Below, piece after piece: positions 9,109 to 17,415 of a DNA stretch of 64,000 bases. The DNA is from an uncultured Ruminococcus sp. (GTDB lineage: Bacteria; Bacillota; Clostridia; Lachnospirales; Lachnospiraceae), in NCBI GenBank assembly GCA_900544395.1, contig UQVC01000001.1, positions 1-64,000 of the forward strand, written 5' to 3'. Under the pieces are notes generated by a model. The model saw nothing but the letters and a program-made list of their open reading frames with translations. It was not told where the DNA came from and searched no databases. Each line of letters begins with the position of its first letter. Positions within the stretch are counted from its first letter, which is position 1. The position numbers and the translations under genes were made by a program.

Positions 9109-10029
9109 TTATGGCAAAATGTGTCCAGCACTTAAATACAGCTGATACCATTCTTCTCTTGTCAACCGGATTTCGGAAGCCAGTGCGATCTCCCGCATTC
9201 GTTTCAGATTGGTCGTGCCGGCGATCATCTGGATATTAGCCGGATGACGTAAGATCCAGGCCGTTGCGATTCCGGTCTTGGTGCTGCCATATCGCTCCGC
9301 CAGCTCTCCCAACACCTGATTCAACTCCGGATACTGATCACTGTCGATAAACACCCCTTCAAAAAATCCATACTGGAATGGAGACCATGCCTGAAGCGTC
9401 ATATCATGAAGTCTGCAGTAATCCAGAACACTGCCGTCTCTATTCACCGCTCCGTCTGTCAGCATATTCGCTTCCAGCCCTGCTGCGATCATATTAGAAA
9501 ACGGAAGACTCAGCTGCATCTGATTCACCAGCAGATCCTGCTTCACATATTTTTTCAAAAGTTCGATCTGCATCGGCGTATGATTGGACACTCCAAAGTG
9601 TCGGACTTTCCCGGAACCTTCCAGTATATCAAATGCCTCTGCCACCTCTTCTGGTTCCACCAGCGCATCCGGACGGTGCAGTACGAGAATATCCAGATAA
9701 TCTGTACGCAGTCTTCGAAGAGACTCTTCCACAGACTGTAAAATATGCTCTTTCGAGAAATCATACATCACCCCTGGTACGATTCCGCATTTTGACTGAA
9801 GGATGATATCTTCTCTGCGAAATTCTGTCTGCTCAAACACACGTCCAAACAGAGACTCACATCCGCCTTTTCCATAAATATCTGCATGGTCAAAAAATGA
9901 AATTCCAAGCTCCAGACAGGTGTGGATATATTCATCCACCTGTGATTCATCCAACGTATGAATCCTCATACATCCTGCCGCAACTGCCGGAACTTCCAGC
10001 ATACTGTTTCCTAACATCTGTCTTTTCAT
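9109..10029 (-). CDS. Aldo/keto reductase
   Basis: 306-residue NAD(P)H-dependent aldo/keto reductase, TIM barrel. The catalytic residues are seen in FFDHADIYGKGG (Asp, Tyr), LQSKCG (Lys) and LVLHRPD (His), with a C-terminal cofactor-binding segment IAGTTNLKRMREI. It is closest in feel to the YdhF-type reductases; the substrate is unknown. The ATG at 10029 follows AAAGGAGCGAG. It begins 29 bases after the DAHP synthase stop and is likely in the same transcript. Confidence 0.92.
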   Translation of the reverse strand: MKRQMLGNSMLEVPAVAAGCMRIHTLDESQVDEYIHTCLELGISFFDHADIYGKGGCESLFGRVFEQTEFRREDIILQSKCGIVPGVMYDFSKEHILQSVEESLRRLRTDYLDILVLHRPDALVEPEEVAEAFDILEGSGKVRHFGVSNHTPMQIELLKKYVKQDLLVNQMQLSLPFSNMIAAGLEANMLTDGAVNRDGSVLDYCRLHDMTLQAWSPFQYGFFEGVFIDSDQYPELNQVLGELAERYGSTKTGIATAWILRHPANIQMIAGTTNLKRMREIALASEIRLTREEWYQLYLSAGHILP

Positions 10030-10058
10030 AAAACTCGCTCCTTTCATTTGGAAAGTGA

Positions 10059-11090
10059 TCAGCACTCTTCTGCAATTTTATACAGCAGTTTTTCGGTATC
10101 CTCCCATCCAAGACATGGGTCTGTGATCGATTTTCCATAAATCCGGTCTGTTCCGATACTCTGGCATCCTTCTTCCAGATAACTCTCGATCATCACCCCT
10201 TTGATCAGCGTTTTCAGTCTTGGATTGTAATTTCTGCTGTGAAGCACTTCACTGACAATCCGGATCTGCTCTTTAAACTGTTTATTCGAATTAGAATGAT
10301 TTGCATCCACGATCGCTGCCGGATTTGCCAGATGTTTCTCTTCATACATGGTCAGCAGGCGCATCAGATCCTCATAATGATAATTCGGATTACATGTCCC
10401 ATATTTATCCACGCCTCCTCTTAAAATCACATGAGCCAGATCATTTCCGTCTGTCGTCACATCCATTCCCCGATAAATAAAAGTATGGGAACTCTGTGCT
10501 GCGATCACAGAATTGAGCATCACCGAAAAATCTCCGCTGGTCGGATTCTTCATTCCCACCGGAATATCCATTCCGCTGGCTGTCAGTCTGTGCTGCTGAT
10601 TTTCTACCGAACGTGCTCCAATTGCTTCATAAGATAAAATATCATCCAGATAACTTCTGTTTTCCGGATACAGCATTTCATCTGCACTGGTCAGACCACT
10701 CTCCTGAATCGCCCGGATATGCATCTTTCGGATGGCAATGATTCCTGCAAGAAGATCCGGCGCCTGATCCGGCTGTGGCTGATGCAGCATCCCCTTATAC
10801 CCTTCTCCCGTCGTGCGAGGCTTATTGGTGTAAATCCTCGGAATGATCATCAGCCGGTCTGAAACCTCATCATTGATTTTTGCAAGACGCTCTACATATT
10901 CACATACCGAATCTTCATTATCTGCAGAACAAGGACCTACGATTACTACAAATTTATCAGATTTTCCCGTAAAAATATCCCGGATCTGTGCGTCTCTTTT
11001 TTGTTTGACTGCCGCAAGCTCTCTGGAGAGCGGATATTGTGCTTTTAACTCTGCCGGAAGCGGCAGCTCTGTGTTCATTCTCATTCCCAT
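10059..11090 (-). CDS. aroF: 3-deoxy-7-phosphoheptulonate synthase (class I, AroFGH type)
   Basis: 343 residues. It condenses PEP and erythrose-4-phosphate in the first step of the shikimate pathway. The FTGKSDKFVVIVGPCSADNED segment (near residue 40; PCSAD), KPRTT, DANHSNSNKQ and GVMIESYLEEG are signatures of class I AroF/G/H enzymes. The start is placed at the ATG at 11090, which has AGGCAGGAAAAGTAT upstream. Another ATG at 11126 would add 12 residues but has no ribosome binding site and sits against the rnpB terminator. No separate promoter is clear between that terminator and the gene. Confidence 0.93.
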   Translation of the reverse strand: MGMRMNTELPLPAELKAQYPLSRELAAVKQKRDAQIRDIFTGKSDKFVVIVGPCSADNEDSVCEYVERLAKINDEVSDRLMIIPRIYTNKPRTTGEGYKGMLHQPQPDQAPDLLAGIIAIRKMHIRAIQESGLTSADEMLYPENRSYLDDILSYEAIGARSVENQQHRLTASGMDIPVGMKNPTSGDFSVMLNSVIAAQSSHTFIYRGMDVTTDGNDLAHVILRGGVDKYGTCNPNYHYEDLMRLLTMYEEKHLANPAAIVDANHSNSNKQFKEQIRIVSEVLHSRNYNPRLKTLIKGVMIESYLEEGCQSIGTDRIYGKSITDPCLGWEDTEKLLYKIAEEC

Positions 11091-11129
11091 ATACTTTTCC
11101 TGCCTTATCTTAAAATCTCTGTTCATATG

Positions 11130-11157
11130 CAAAATGCTGCCGCAAAAGCGACAGCAT
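11130..11157 (-). terminator. Terminator of rnpB
   Basis: On the minus strand ATGCTGTCGC-TTTT-GCGGCAGCAT forms a 10-bp stem with one mismatch, followed by TTTT. It sits just after the 3' end of RNase P RNA. Confidence 0.85.
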
Positions 11158-11161
11158 CAAA

Positions 11162-11511
11162 TTAAGCAAAACGATAAGCCGGGTTATGTCATTGGACAAT
11201 CATCTATCTAGACCTGACGTTGCCGTCAGGTTCAAGCAACCTACCTAAAGCGCGACGGGCCGCCGCATGGCTTTTATTCGGTCTTGCTTCGGATGGGGTT
11301 TACATGTGCCCCTTCTGTTACCAGAAGGGCGGTAGTCTCTTACACTGCCTTTCCACCCTTACCTGCCAAAAAGCAGGCGGTTTATTTCTGTTGCACTGGC
11401 CTTGGAGTCACCTCCACCGGACGTTATCCGGCATCCTGCCCTGCGAAGCCCGGACTTTCCTCGTCTGCGGCCTTTCGGCACATGCAGCCGCGATTGTCTG
11501 TCTTACTTAAC
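11162..11511 (-). ncRNA. rnpB: RNase P RNA, bacterial class A
   Basis: Catalytic RNA that removes 5' leaders from tRNA precursors. The minus strand carries the universal GAGGAAAGTCCGGGC core near the 5' end, GGTAAGGGTGGAAAGG in the middle and the AGATAGATGATTG...ACATAACCCGGCTTATCG 3' core. The ends TTAAGTAA and TTGCTTAA pair as helix P1, which sets the limits within a few bases. Length is about 350 nt. It is class A rather than the class B of Bacillus, as usual in many Lachnospiraceae. Confidence 0.95.
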
Positions 11512-11521
11512 ACTGCTTTTC

Positions 11522-11550
11522 ATTATACTATGTCTCATCCGGAATGTCAA
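11522..11550 (-). promoter_or_regulatory. Perfect-consensus sigma-A promoter of rnpB
   Basis: TTGACA (11545-11550), 17-base spacer, TATAAT (11522-11527) on the minus strand, about 11 bases before the RNA start. The -35 lies in the last codons of the upstream MBL gene and its stop codon falls in the spacer. Confidence 0.9.
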
Positions 11551-12226
11551 ACTTCTGTCCCTCTTTCTCGATTGTAACAATCTTTTTTCGATACTCCCTG
11601 GTACACGGTTCCTCCAAAAGTCTGGAAAAGACGTCATAATTTTCCCAAAAATGCATGGGAAATACACAGTCTGTATGTGTATGGCGCATAAAATAATCCA
11701 ATCCCCACACATACTGTGTTCCCAAACGTAAATCGACCGGAACAAACGCCACATCGATCCTGGTATCCGGAAGCTGTAACAGAGCACTCTGGTACGCTTC
11801 TTTCATCTGCCGGTTATATTCCTCCGTCTCTCCCTCCCAGTGCCACCAGTTCAAGTCTCCTGCGTGATAGATCACATGTCCCTGATAACTGATCAGAAAG
11901 GCAATTCCTTCATCTGTCGAAGGCAACGTCTGGATTCTGGCGCCTTTGATCTCCAATGTCATTTGGGGAGACAACTGCCAGACCTGTTTTGTTTCTTTGG
12001 CATCCAAAATGTCATCCGAAAGAAGAAACTGGATATCCGGCATCTTCTCTTGTAACTGGAAAATCTCTGGATTGTAGTGATCATAATGCACATGGCTTGC
12101 ACATACAAACAATGTTTTTTCCGGATTCATCTTTGGAAGCTCCCCCTGATAATAATCAAACAGGAAGAGCGCATCGTCTGCTTCCACCAAAAATCCGCTG
12201 TGTCCCAGATATGTTACCTGCATCAT
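11528..12226 (-). CDS. MBL-fold metallo-hydrolase (UlaG-like)
   Basis: 232 residues of the metallo-beta-lactamase fold. It has the zinc motif ASHVHYDHYNP near residue 44 and a second-site VIYHAGDLNWWHWEG stretch near 112. The short single-domain form resembles UlaG-like lactonases or beta-lactamase-like phosphohydrolases; the substrate is unknown. The start ATG-ATG (12226/12223) overlaps the stop of the upstream MoaB-like gene in ATGA style, so the two are translationally coupled. Confidence 0.85.
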   Translation of the reverse strand: MMQVTYLGHSGFLVEADDALFLFDYYQGELPKMNPEKTLFVCASHVHYDHYNPEIFQLQEKMPDIQFLLSDDILDAKETKQVWQLSPQMTLEIKGARIQTLPSTDEGIAFLISYQGHVIYHAGDLNWWHWEGETEEYNRQMKEAYQSALLQLPDTRIDVAFVPVDLRLGTQYVWGLDYFMRHTHTDCVFPMHFWENYDVFSRLLEEPCTREYRKKIVTIEKEGQKFDIPDET

Positions 12227-12687
12227 GCGTTCAAAGACTCCAATGCCTGCATCAGTTCCGGAAGCAGATACTCCAGTGCATCTTTTGCTTCTTTGGCATC
12301 TCCCGGAAGATTGATCATCATGGTCTGTTTACAGATTCCGGCTGCACTTCGGTTAAACATCGCACTTTTGGAAGAAGACAGCAAACATCCGCGCATTGCC
12401 TCCGGGATTCCCGGAAGCAGACGCTCTGCTACTTCCTCTAATGCATCCGAAGCGCACTCTCCGGCCTGGTATCCCACACCGCCTGTTGTCAAAACAAGAT
12501 CTGCAGAATGATCTTCTGCCACTCGTTTCAGCACAGAGGCTGCCACTTTATGATCCTTTGGGATCACACGCACAGCGGCTGTTTCAAATCCTGCCTGCTC
12601 CAGCATTTTTTTCAATACGACACCTGCCGCACTGGCTTTTCTTGCACGATAACTTTCTGTATCCAATGTAAAAATCGCTGCTTTCAT
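12223..12687 (-). CDS. MogA/MoaB-like molybdopterin-binding domain protein
   Basis: 154 residues with the MoCF-binding fold: LTTGGVGYQ near residue 70, FNRSAAGI near 115 and INLPGDAKEA near 128. In related proteins this fold adenylylates or binds molybdopterin. No other molybdenum cofactor gene is near, so its role here is uncertain. The ATG at 12687 follows AAAGGGG; an upstream in-frame extension lacks family similarity. A promoter lies at 12766-12795. Confidence 0.85.
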   Translation of the reverse strand: MKAAIFTLDTESYRARKASAAGVVLKKMLEQAGFETAAVRVIPKDHKVAASVLKRVAEDHSADLVLTTGGVGYQAGECASDALEEVAERLLPGIPEAMRGCLLSSSKSAMFNRSAAGICKQTMMINLPGDAKEAKDALEYLLPELMQALESLNA

Positions 12688-12765
12688 ATATTGGTACCCC
12701 TTTCCTTGTACTCCACTAAGTGAAACAATCCATCTCGTTTTTTTGCAGACATATTCTGCGTTCTC

Positions 12766-12795
12766 ATTGTACCACATGTAGGAATAAGAGTCCAA
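12766..12795 (-). promoter_or_regulatory. Sigma-A promoter of the MoaB-like/MBL pair
   Basis: TTGGAC (12790-12795), 18-base spacer, TACAAT (12766-12771) on the minus strand. Confidence 0.55.
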
Positions 12796-12825
12796 GTATC
12801 CGACGCAAAATTTTAGAAGAATCTG

Positions 12826-14298
12826 TCAAATAATAATACAGACCAGTCCTCCATTGCTGTCATTGACAATCTTTTGCATGGTATCCTGCAGTTTTACCTG
12901 ACTTTCTTCATTGATCATCCGGATTTTATTTTGCATTCCATCCATCACCAGCTCTTCCACAGACTTCCCGAAAATATTGGTTCCCCAGATTCCTTCCTGC
13001 GTTTTGCTTTCTGATTTGATATACTCCACAAGATCTTTCGCCTGAGTCTCATTTCCTACGATCGGAGCGATTTCCGTCTCAATATTCGCCCGAATCATAT
13101 GCACTGACGGAGCCTCGGAACGAATCTTGACCCCATATTTGTTTCCCTGCTTGATGATTACCGGATCATCCAGTAAAATTTCCTCTTTCTTCGGACTCAC
13201 AACCCCGTATCCTTTCATTTTGACATCTGCAAACGCATCTTTAATCTGTGTATATTCCTCTTTCATCACTGCCAGCTCTTTCATGGCAGCAATCAGTTCA
13301 TACTCTCCGTTGATCTGGATTCCGGTCAGTTCACTGAGGATCTGGTAATAATATTGTTCTTTCAATTCCATCTGGATTTTTACAATCCCGCTGTCCATTC
13401 CGATCTGTGTTACCCGGATATTCTCTATGTATTCACTGTCACATTCCGGTGTTGTCTCCGCGACACTGCGGATATCTTCCATGTTTCCCAGAAGTGCGGA
13501 CACACTGGATAAAATCTGCTTTTTGATTGGATGCTCTCTGGAAAGCATTTCTACCCATTTCGGAATATAAAATTCTATTTCAGACACCGGAAATGCATAT
13601 AAAATCTGGCGCATCATCTGATGAACATCTTCTGCCCGAAGCTGTGCGCAGTTGACAGGAAGTACCGGCACCTGATATTTTTCTTCCATGGCATCCCGCA
13701 GTGCTTTGGTTTCCTCACTATAAGGCTTCTGTGTATTCAGTACGACCAGAAACGGCTTGCCAATGGATTTCAGCTCCTGAATGGTCTTTTCTTCTGCCGG
13801 AATATAGTTTTCTCTCGGAAGTTCTCCAATCGTCCCGTCTGTTGTGATCACCATGCCGATGGTGGCATGATCGTGGATCACCTTTTCTGTCCCGATTGCC
13901 GCTGCCTTTGTAAAAGGAATCTCATGCTCAAACCAGGGTGTCTTGACCTTTCTCTCCTCTTCATGTTCCATATGACCGGACGCTCCTTCGACCATGTATC
14001 CCACACAGTCGATCAAACGGATCTTCACTTCCACATCTTCGGAAAGTCGGACATTTGCCGCATCTTTGGGAACAAATTTGGGCTCCGTTGTCATAATCGT
14101 GGTTCCGGACGCAGACTGTGGAAGTTCATCTTTTGTCCGCTCTCTTACATGAATATCCTCCAGATTGGGCAGCACCAACAGATCCATAAAACGCTTGATA
14201 AACGTTGATTTGCCTGTCCGAACCGGTCCGACCACACCGATATAAATTTCTCCGTTGGTTCTTGCTTTCATATCTTTGTATACTTGAAATGCATCCAT
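12826..14298 (-). CDS. spoIVA: Stage IV sporulation protein A, spore coat morphogenetic ATPase
   Basis: 490 residues, the normal SpoIVA length. This is the mother-cell ATPase that polymerises on the forespore surface as the coat basement layer. Walker A is GVVGPVRTGKSTF near residue 19 and the G/D elements LIDCVGYMVEGA near 100 and LVVLNTQKPYSEE near 185 are visible. The C-terminal tail ends SNGGLVCIII, part of the region that docks to SpoVM/membrane. The ATG at 14298 follows AAGGGGG, which is the 3' arm of a hairpin. A candidate sigma-E promoter sits within that hairpin (separate entry). Confidence 0.96.
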   Translation of the reverse strand: MDAFQVYKDMKARTNGEIYIGVVGPVRTGKSTFIKRFMDLLVLPNLEDIHVRERTKDELPQSASGTTIMTTEPKFVPKDAANVRLSEDVEVKIRLIDCVGYMVEGASGHMEHEEERKVKTPWFEHEIPFTKAAAIGTEKVIHDHATIGMVITTDGTIGELPRENYIPAEEKTIQELKSIGKPFLVVLNTQKPYSEETKALRDAMEEKYQVPVLPVNCAQLRAEDVHQMMRQILYAFPVSEIEFYIPKWVEMLSREHPIKKQILSSVSALLGNMEDIRSVAETTPECDSEYIENIRVTQIGMDSGIVKIQMELKEQYYYQILSELTGIQINGEYELIAAMKELAVMKEEYTQIKDAFADVKMKGYGVVSPKKEEILLDDPVIIKQGNKYGVKIRSEAPSVHMIRANIETEIAPIVGNETQAKDLVEYIKSESKTQEGIWGTNIFGKSVEELVMDGMQNKIRMINEESQVKLQDTMQKIVNDSNGGLVCIII

Positions 14299-14349
14299 AA
14301 AAAATACCCCCTTGTTCTGCTGATACCAATCTATGCAGAAACAAGGGGG
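14299..14349 (-). terminator. Terminator-like hairpin containing the spoIVA ribosome binding site
   Basis: On the minus strand CCCCCTTGTT-T-CTGC (14349-14335) pairs with GCAGAACAAGGGGG (14320-14307): 14 bp with one bulged T and a 14-base loop, followed by TATTTTTT directly before the spoIVA ATG. It lies about 36 bases past the gpsA stop. For gpsA transcripts it is an intrinsic terminator, and it would also pair up the AAGGGGG ribosome binding site of spoIVA. Confidence 0.85.
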
Positions 14350-14356
14350 ATTATTC
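14328..14356 (-). promoter_or_regulatory. Candidate sigma-E promoter of spoIVA
   Basis: On the minus strand GAATAAT (14350-14356) and CATAGATT (14328-14335) are separated by 14 bases. They match 6 of 7 and 6 of 8 positions of the Bacillus sigma-E consensus (-35 KMATATT, -10 CATACAHT) as I know it. Initiation would fall near 14320-14324, inside the hairpin loop. Confidence 0.55.
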
Positions 14357-14385
14357 CATCCTGGGTCTTCTGAAATTTTCAAAAA

Positions 14386-15408
14386 CTATGGGGTTTCATC
14401 CGGCCACGGAAGGAGAGAATGTTCGCTTTTGGACTCCCGAAGCATCAGTTCATCCACCGCCTGTGCAGCATTCTTTCCCTCAAATAACACTGCATTCACC
14501 TGCTCTACGATCGGCATGGATACCTCGTACTTCTGAGCCAGCTTTCTGGCAGCCTTGGCAGAATAAACACCTTCTACCACCATCTGCACTTCTTCCATTG
14601 CCTCTTCCATCGTCTTGCCCTGTCCGATCAGATACCCTGCCTTTCGATTCCGGCTGTGTACACTGGCACAGGTCACGATCAGATCGCCAATTCCGGTCAA
14701 TCCTGTGAAGGTCTCAATATGGCCGCCCATCTTGACACCGAGTCTCGCAATTTCTGCAATTCCTCTTGTGATCAAAGCTGCTTTGGTATTATCGCCATAC
14801 CCCAGACCATCTGCAATTCCGGCTGCCAGAGCAATTACATTTTTCAGAGAACCTCCCAGTTCGATTCCCAGGATATCAGAACTTGTATAAACCCGAAATA
14901 CCTTACTCATAAACGCCGCCTGCAGATATTCAGCAGTTTTACGCGTTCCGGCACCCACCACACAGGTAGTCGGAAGCTTCCTTCCCACTTCTTCTGCATG
15001 GCTCGGTCCGGAAAGAACTGCCACATCTGCCTGTGGGATTTCCTCTTTGATCTGCTCGGAAAGGGTAAGAAGTGTACTCTCTTCAATTCCTTTTGCCACA
15101 TCCACGATGATCTGTCCTGCTTCCACAAATGGACACATTTTTCTGGCCGTTGCCCGCGTAAACGGAGACGGAACCGCCAGCACAAGAAAGTCCTTTCCCC
15201 GAATTGCCGTTTCCAGTTCTCCGGTAATCTGAATGGTTTCCGGGATTGCAACCCCCGGCAGTTTTGTTTTATGTTCCCTGTCTGTGGAAAGCATCTCCAC
15301 CTCTGACGGATCAATGGACCAGATTGTTACCTGATTCCCATTATCACTCAAAAGTACAGAAAGCGCTGTTCCCCAGCTTCCCGCTCCCAAAACACCTACA
15401 TTTGCCAT
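14386..15408 (-). CDS. gpsA: NAD(P)-dependent glycerol-3-phosphate dehydrogenase
   Basis: 340 residues. It reduces dihydroxyacetone phosphate to sn-glycerol-3-phosphate for phospholipid synthesis. The N-terminal Rossmann motif is GVLGAGSWGTALS. The catalytic-domain segment VIALAAGIADGLGYGDNTKAALITRG near residue 190 carries the active-site Lys. AAAGGAGGCAG precedes the ATG. It follows plsY (the acyltransferase that uses its product) by 14 bases, so product and consumer are coded together. Confidence 0.97.
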   Translation of the reverse strand: MANVGVLGAGSWGTALSVLLSDNGNQVTIWSIDPSEVEMLSTDREHKTKLPGVAIPETIQITGELETAIRGKDFLVLAVPSPFTRATARKMCPFVEAGQIIVDVAKGIEESTLLTLSEQIKEEIPQADVAVLSGPSHAEEVGRKLPTTCVVGAGTRKTAEYLQAAFMSKVFRVYTSSDILGIELGGSLKNVIALAAGIADGLGYGDNTKAALITRGIAEIARLGVKMGGHIETFTGLTGIGDLIVTCASVHSRNRKAGYLIGQGKTMEEAMEEVQMVVEGVYSAKAARKLAQKYEVSMPIVEQVNAVLFEGKNAAQAVDELMLRESKSEHSLLPWPDETP

Positions 15409-15422
15409 ATTCTGCCTCCTTT

Positions 15423-16055
15423 TTATTTCTTTGAAGAACCAATTTTATTTTCTGTTCCCTGCAGCAGTCTTTTGATATTCGCACGGTGTCTCCACCATGC
15501 CAGCGCCATCAAAAGAAATGTCACCAGATATAATTCATACAAATATGGCTGCGCCATCGAAAATCCACCGGTCTGTCCAAAATAGACCACTTCGCCCAAA
15601 AACAAAATCGTAACCAGAAGGGAACCTGCGGATACATAGCGGGTCACCGCTACCACAAAAATAAATGCTGCCAGAGGGATCGGCACCATCCAAAGCCTTG
15701 TGGACAGCACCAGCCCTGCCAGCACTGCAATCCCTTTTCCACCTTTAAAATGCAGATAAAACGGATAATTATGTCCCAATGTTACCCCTGCTCCGGTATA
15801 CATAGAAAGCAGCGGAAGATACTCACTGTCTGCAAAGATCAGACGGATCAGTAAAATTGCAAGTACACATTTTAAAACATCTCCGGCAAATGTCATTAGT
15901 CCCGCCTTCATCCCCAAGACACGCAGAGCATTGGTGGAACCTGAATTTCCACTGCCTTCTTTGCGGATATCCACATGATTGAGTTTTCCCACAAAATATC
16001 CCGTCTGAAACAGACCAAATATATATCCTATGATAAGACAGATGATTCGTTCCAT
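15423..16055 (-). CDS. plsY: Glycerol-3-phosphate acyltransferase PlsY
   Basis: 210 residues, polytopic membrane enzyme that transfers the acyl group of acyl-phosphate (made by PlsX) to glycerol-3-phosphate. The family motifs GSGNSGSTNALRVLG near residue 34 and LGHNYPFYLHFKGGKGIAV near 98 are seen, with about five hydrophobic segments. The ATG at 16055 lies one base after the der stop (TAA-T-ATG) and has AAAAGGATCAG upstream; this start fits the family N-terminus better than a longer one at 16082. Confidence 0.96.
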   Translation of the reverse strand: MERIICLIIGYIFGLFQTGYFVGKLNHVDIRKEGSGNSGSTNALRVLGMKAGLMTFAGDVLKCVLAILLIRLIFADSEYLPLLSMYTGAGVTLGHNYPFYLHFKGGKGIAVLAGLVLSTRLWMVPIPLAAFIFVVAVTRYVSAGSLLVTILFLGEVVYFGQTGGFSMAQPYLYELYLVTFLLMALAWWRHRANIKRLLQGTENKIGSSKK

Positions 16056-16056
16056 A

Positions 16057-17385
16057 TTACTGATCCTTTTCCTTTCTCTCACGGATAAAGAACTTCAAAG
16101 AAGTTCCCCGGAATCCAAAGGCTTCCCGGATTTTATTTTCCAGGTACCGGGTATAAGAAAAATGCATCAGCTCTTTGTCATTGACAAAAATGACAAAAGT
16201 CGGCGGCTTTACAGATACCTGCGTAATATAATACAATTTCAGACGTTTTCCCTTATCTGACGGCGGCTGCTGCATCGCCACGGCCTCCATCATGATCTCA
16301 TTGAGCACACCGGTCTGAATCCGCAAGGTCTGGCTGTCAATGACCATATCGATCATATCATACAGTTTATTCAGACGCTGTCCTGTTTTTGCAGAAACGT
16401 ACATAATTTCTGCATATGGCATATAAGAAAGTGTTGTGCGGATATCATTCTCATACTTTTTCATGGTCTTGTCATTTTTCTCAATGGCATCCCATTTATT
16501 GACTACGATAATGACTCCCTTTCCGCGCTCATGCGCGATTCCGGCAATCTTCGCATCCTGCTCTGTCACGCCTTCTGTGGCGTCGATCACCATCAGCACC
16601 ACATCCGCCCGTTCCACTGCGGTTACCGTACGGATGATACTGAAGCGCTCCAGCTCTTCTTTGATCTTATTTTTTCTTCGAAGTCCTGCGGTGTCGATAA
16701 AAATATATTCTCTGTCTTCGTGTTTGATTGCTGTATCGATGGCATCTCTTGTCGTCCCTGCAATATCGGATACGATCACGCGGTTTTCTCCCAGAAGTTT
16801 GTTGACAATGGAAGATTTTCCGACGTTTGGTTTTCCGACAATGGCAATCTTCGGACGCTCATCTTCTTCCGCTTCTCCGCTTCCTTCCGGAAAATGGGAA
16901 ACCACTTCATCCAGCAGATCACCGATTCCAAGTCTGGAAGCTGCAGAGATCGGAACCGGATCCCCGATTCCCAGATTATAAAATTCGTATACATCCGGCA
17001 TAAATTTTTCAAAATTATCCACTTTATTGACCACAAGCACAACCGGCTTTTTCGAGCGTCTGAGCATATCCGCCACTTTGGAGTCTGCATCCACAAGCCC
17101 CTGGCGCACATCTGTAATAAATACGATCACATCTGCCGTGTCAATGGCAATCTGTGCCTGCTCTCTCATCTGGGAGAGGATGATATCACTGCTGTCGGGC
17201 TCAATTCCCCCGGTATCGATCATCGTAAATTCTTTATCCAGCCATGACACATCCGCATAGATACGGTCTCTTGTCACACCGGGAGTATCTTTCACGATGG
17301 AAATCCGCTCTCCGGCCAATGTATTAAACAAAGTAGATTTTCCCACGTTCGGTCTTCCTACAATCGCTACAACTGGTTTACTCAT
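16057..17385 (-). CDS. der: Ribosome biogenesis GTPase Der (EngA)
   Basis: 442 residues with two GTPase domains in tandem. G1 motifs are GRPNVGKSTLFN near residue 10 and GKPNVGKSSIVN near 185; NKVD and NKWD base-specificity motifs follow each. A C-terminal KH-like domain closes the protein. Der acts in 50S subunit assembly. The ATG at 17385 follows AAAGGTAG. It sits between the DUF512 protein and plsY in a leftward unit that resembles the der-gpsA-spoIVA neighbourhood of Bacillus. Confidence 0.97.
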   Translation of the reverse strand: MSKPVVAIVGRPNVGKSTLFNTLAGERISIVKDTPGVTRDRIYADVSWLDKEFTMIDTGGIEPDSSDIILSQMREQAQIAIDTADVIVFITDVRQGLVDADSKVADMLRRSKKPVVLVVNKVDNFEKFMPDVYEFYNLGIGDPVPISAASRLGIGDLLDEVVSHFPEGSGEAEEDERPKIAIVGKPNVGKSSIVNKLLGENRVIVSDIAGTTRDAIDTAIKHEDREYIFIDTAGLRRKNKIKEELERFSIIRTVTAVERADVVLMVIDATEGVTEQDAKIAGIAHERGKGVIIVVNKWDAIEKNDKTMKKYENDIRTTLSYMPYAEIMYVSAKTGQRLNKLYDMIDMVIDSQTLRIQTGVLNEIMMEAVAMQQPPSDKGKRLKLYYITQVSVKPPTFVIFVNDKELMHFSYTRYLENKIREAFGFRGTSLKFFIRERKEKDQ

Positions 17386-17415
17386 ATTTTCAACTACCTT
17401 TCTTCTCATTCAATC

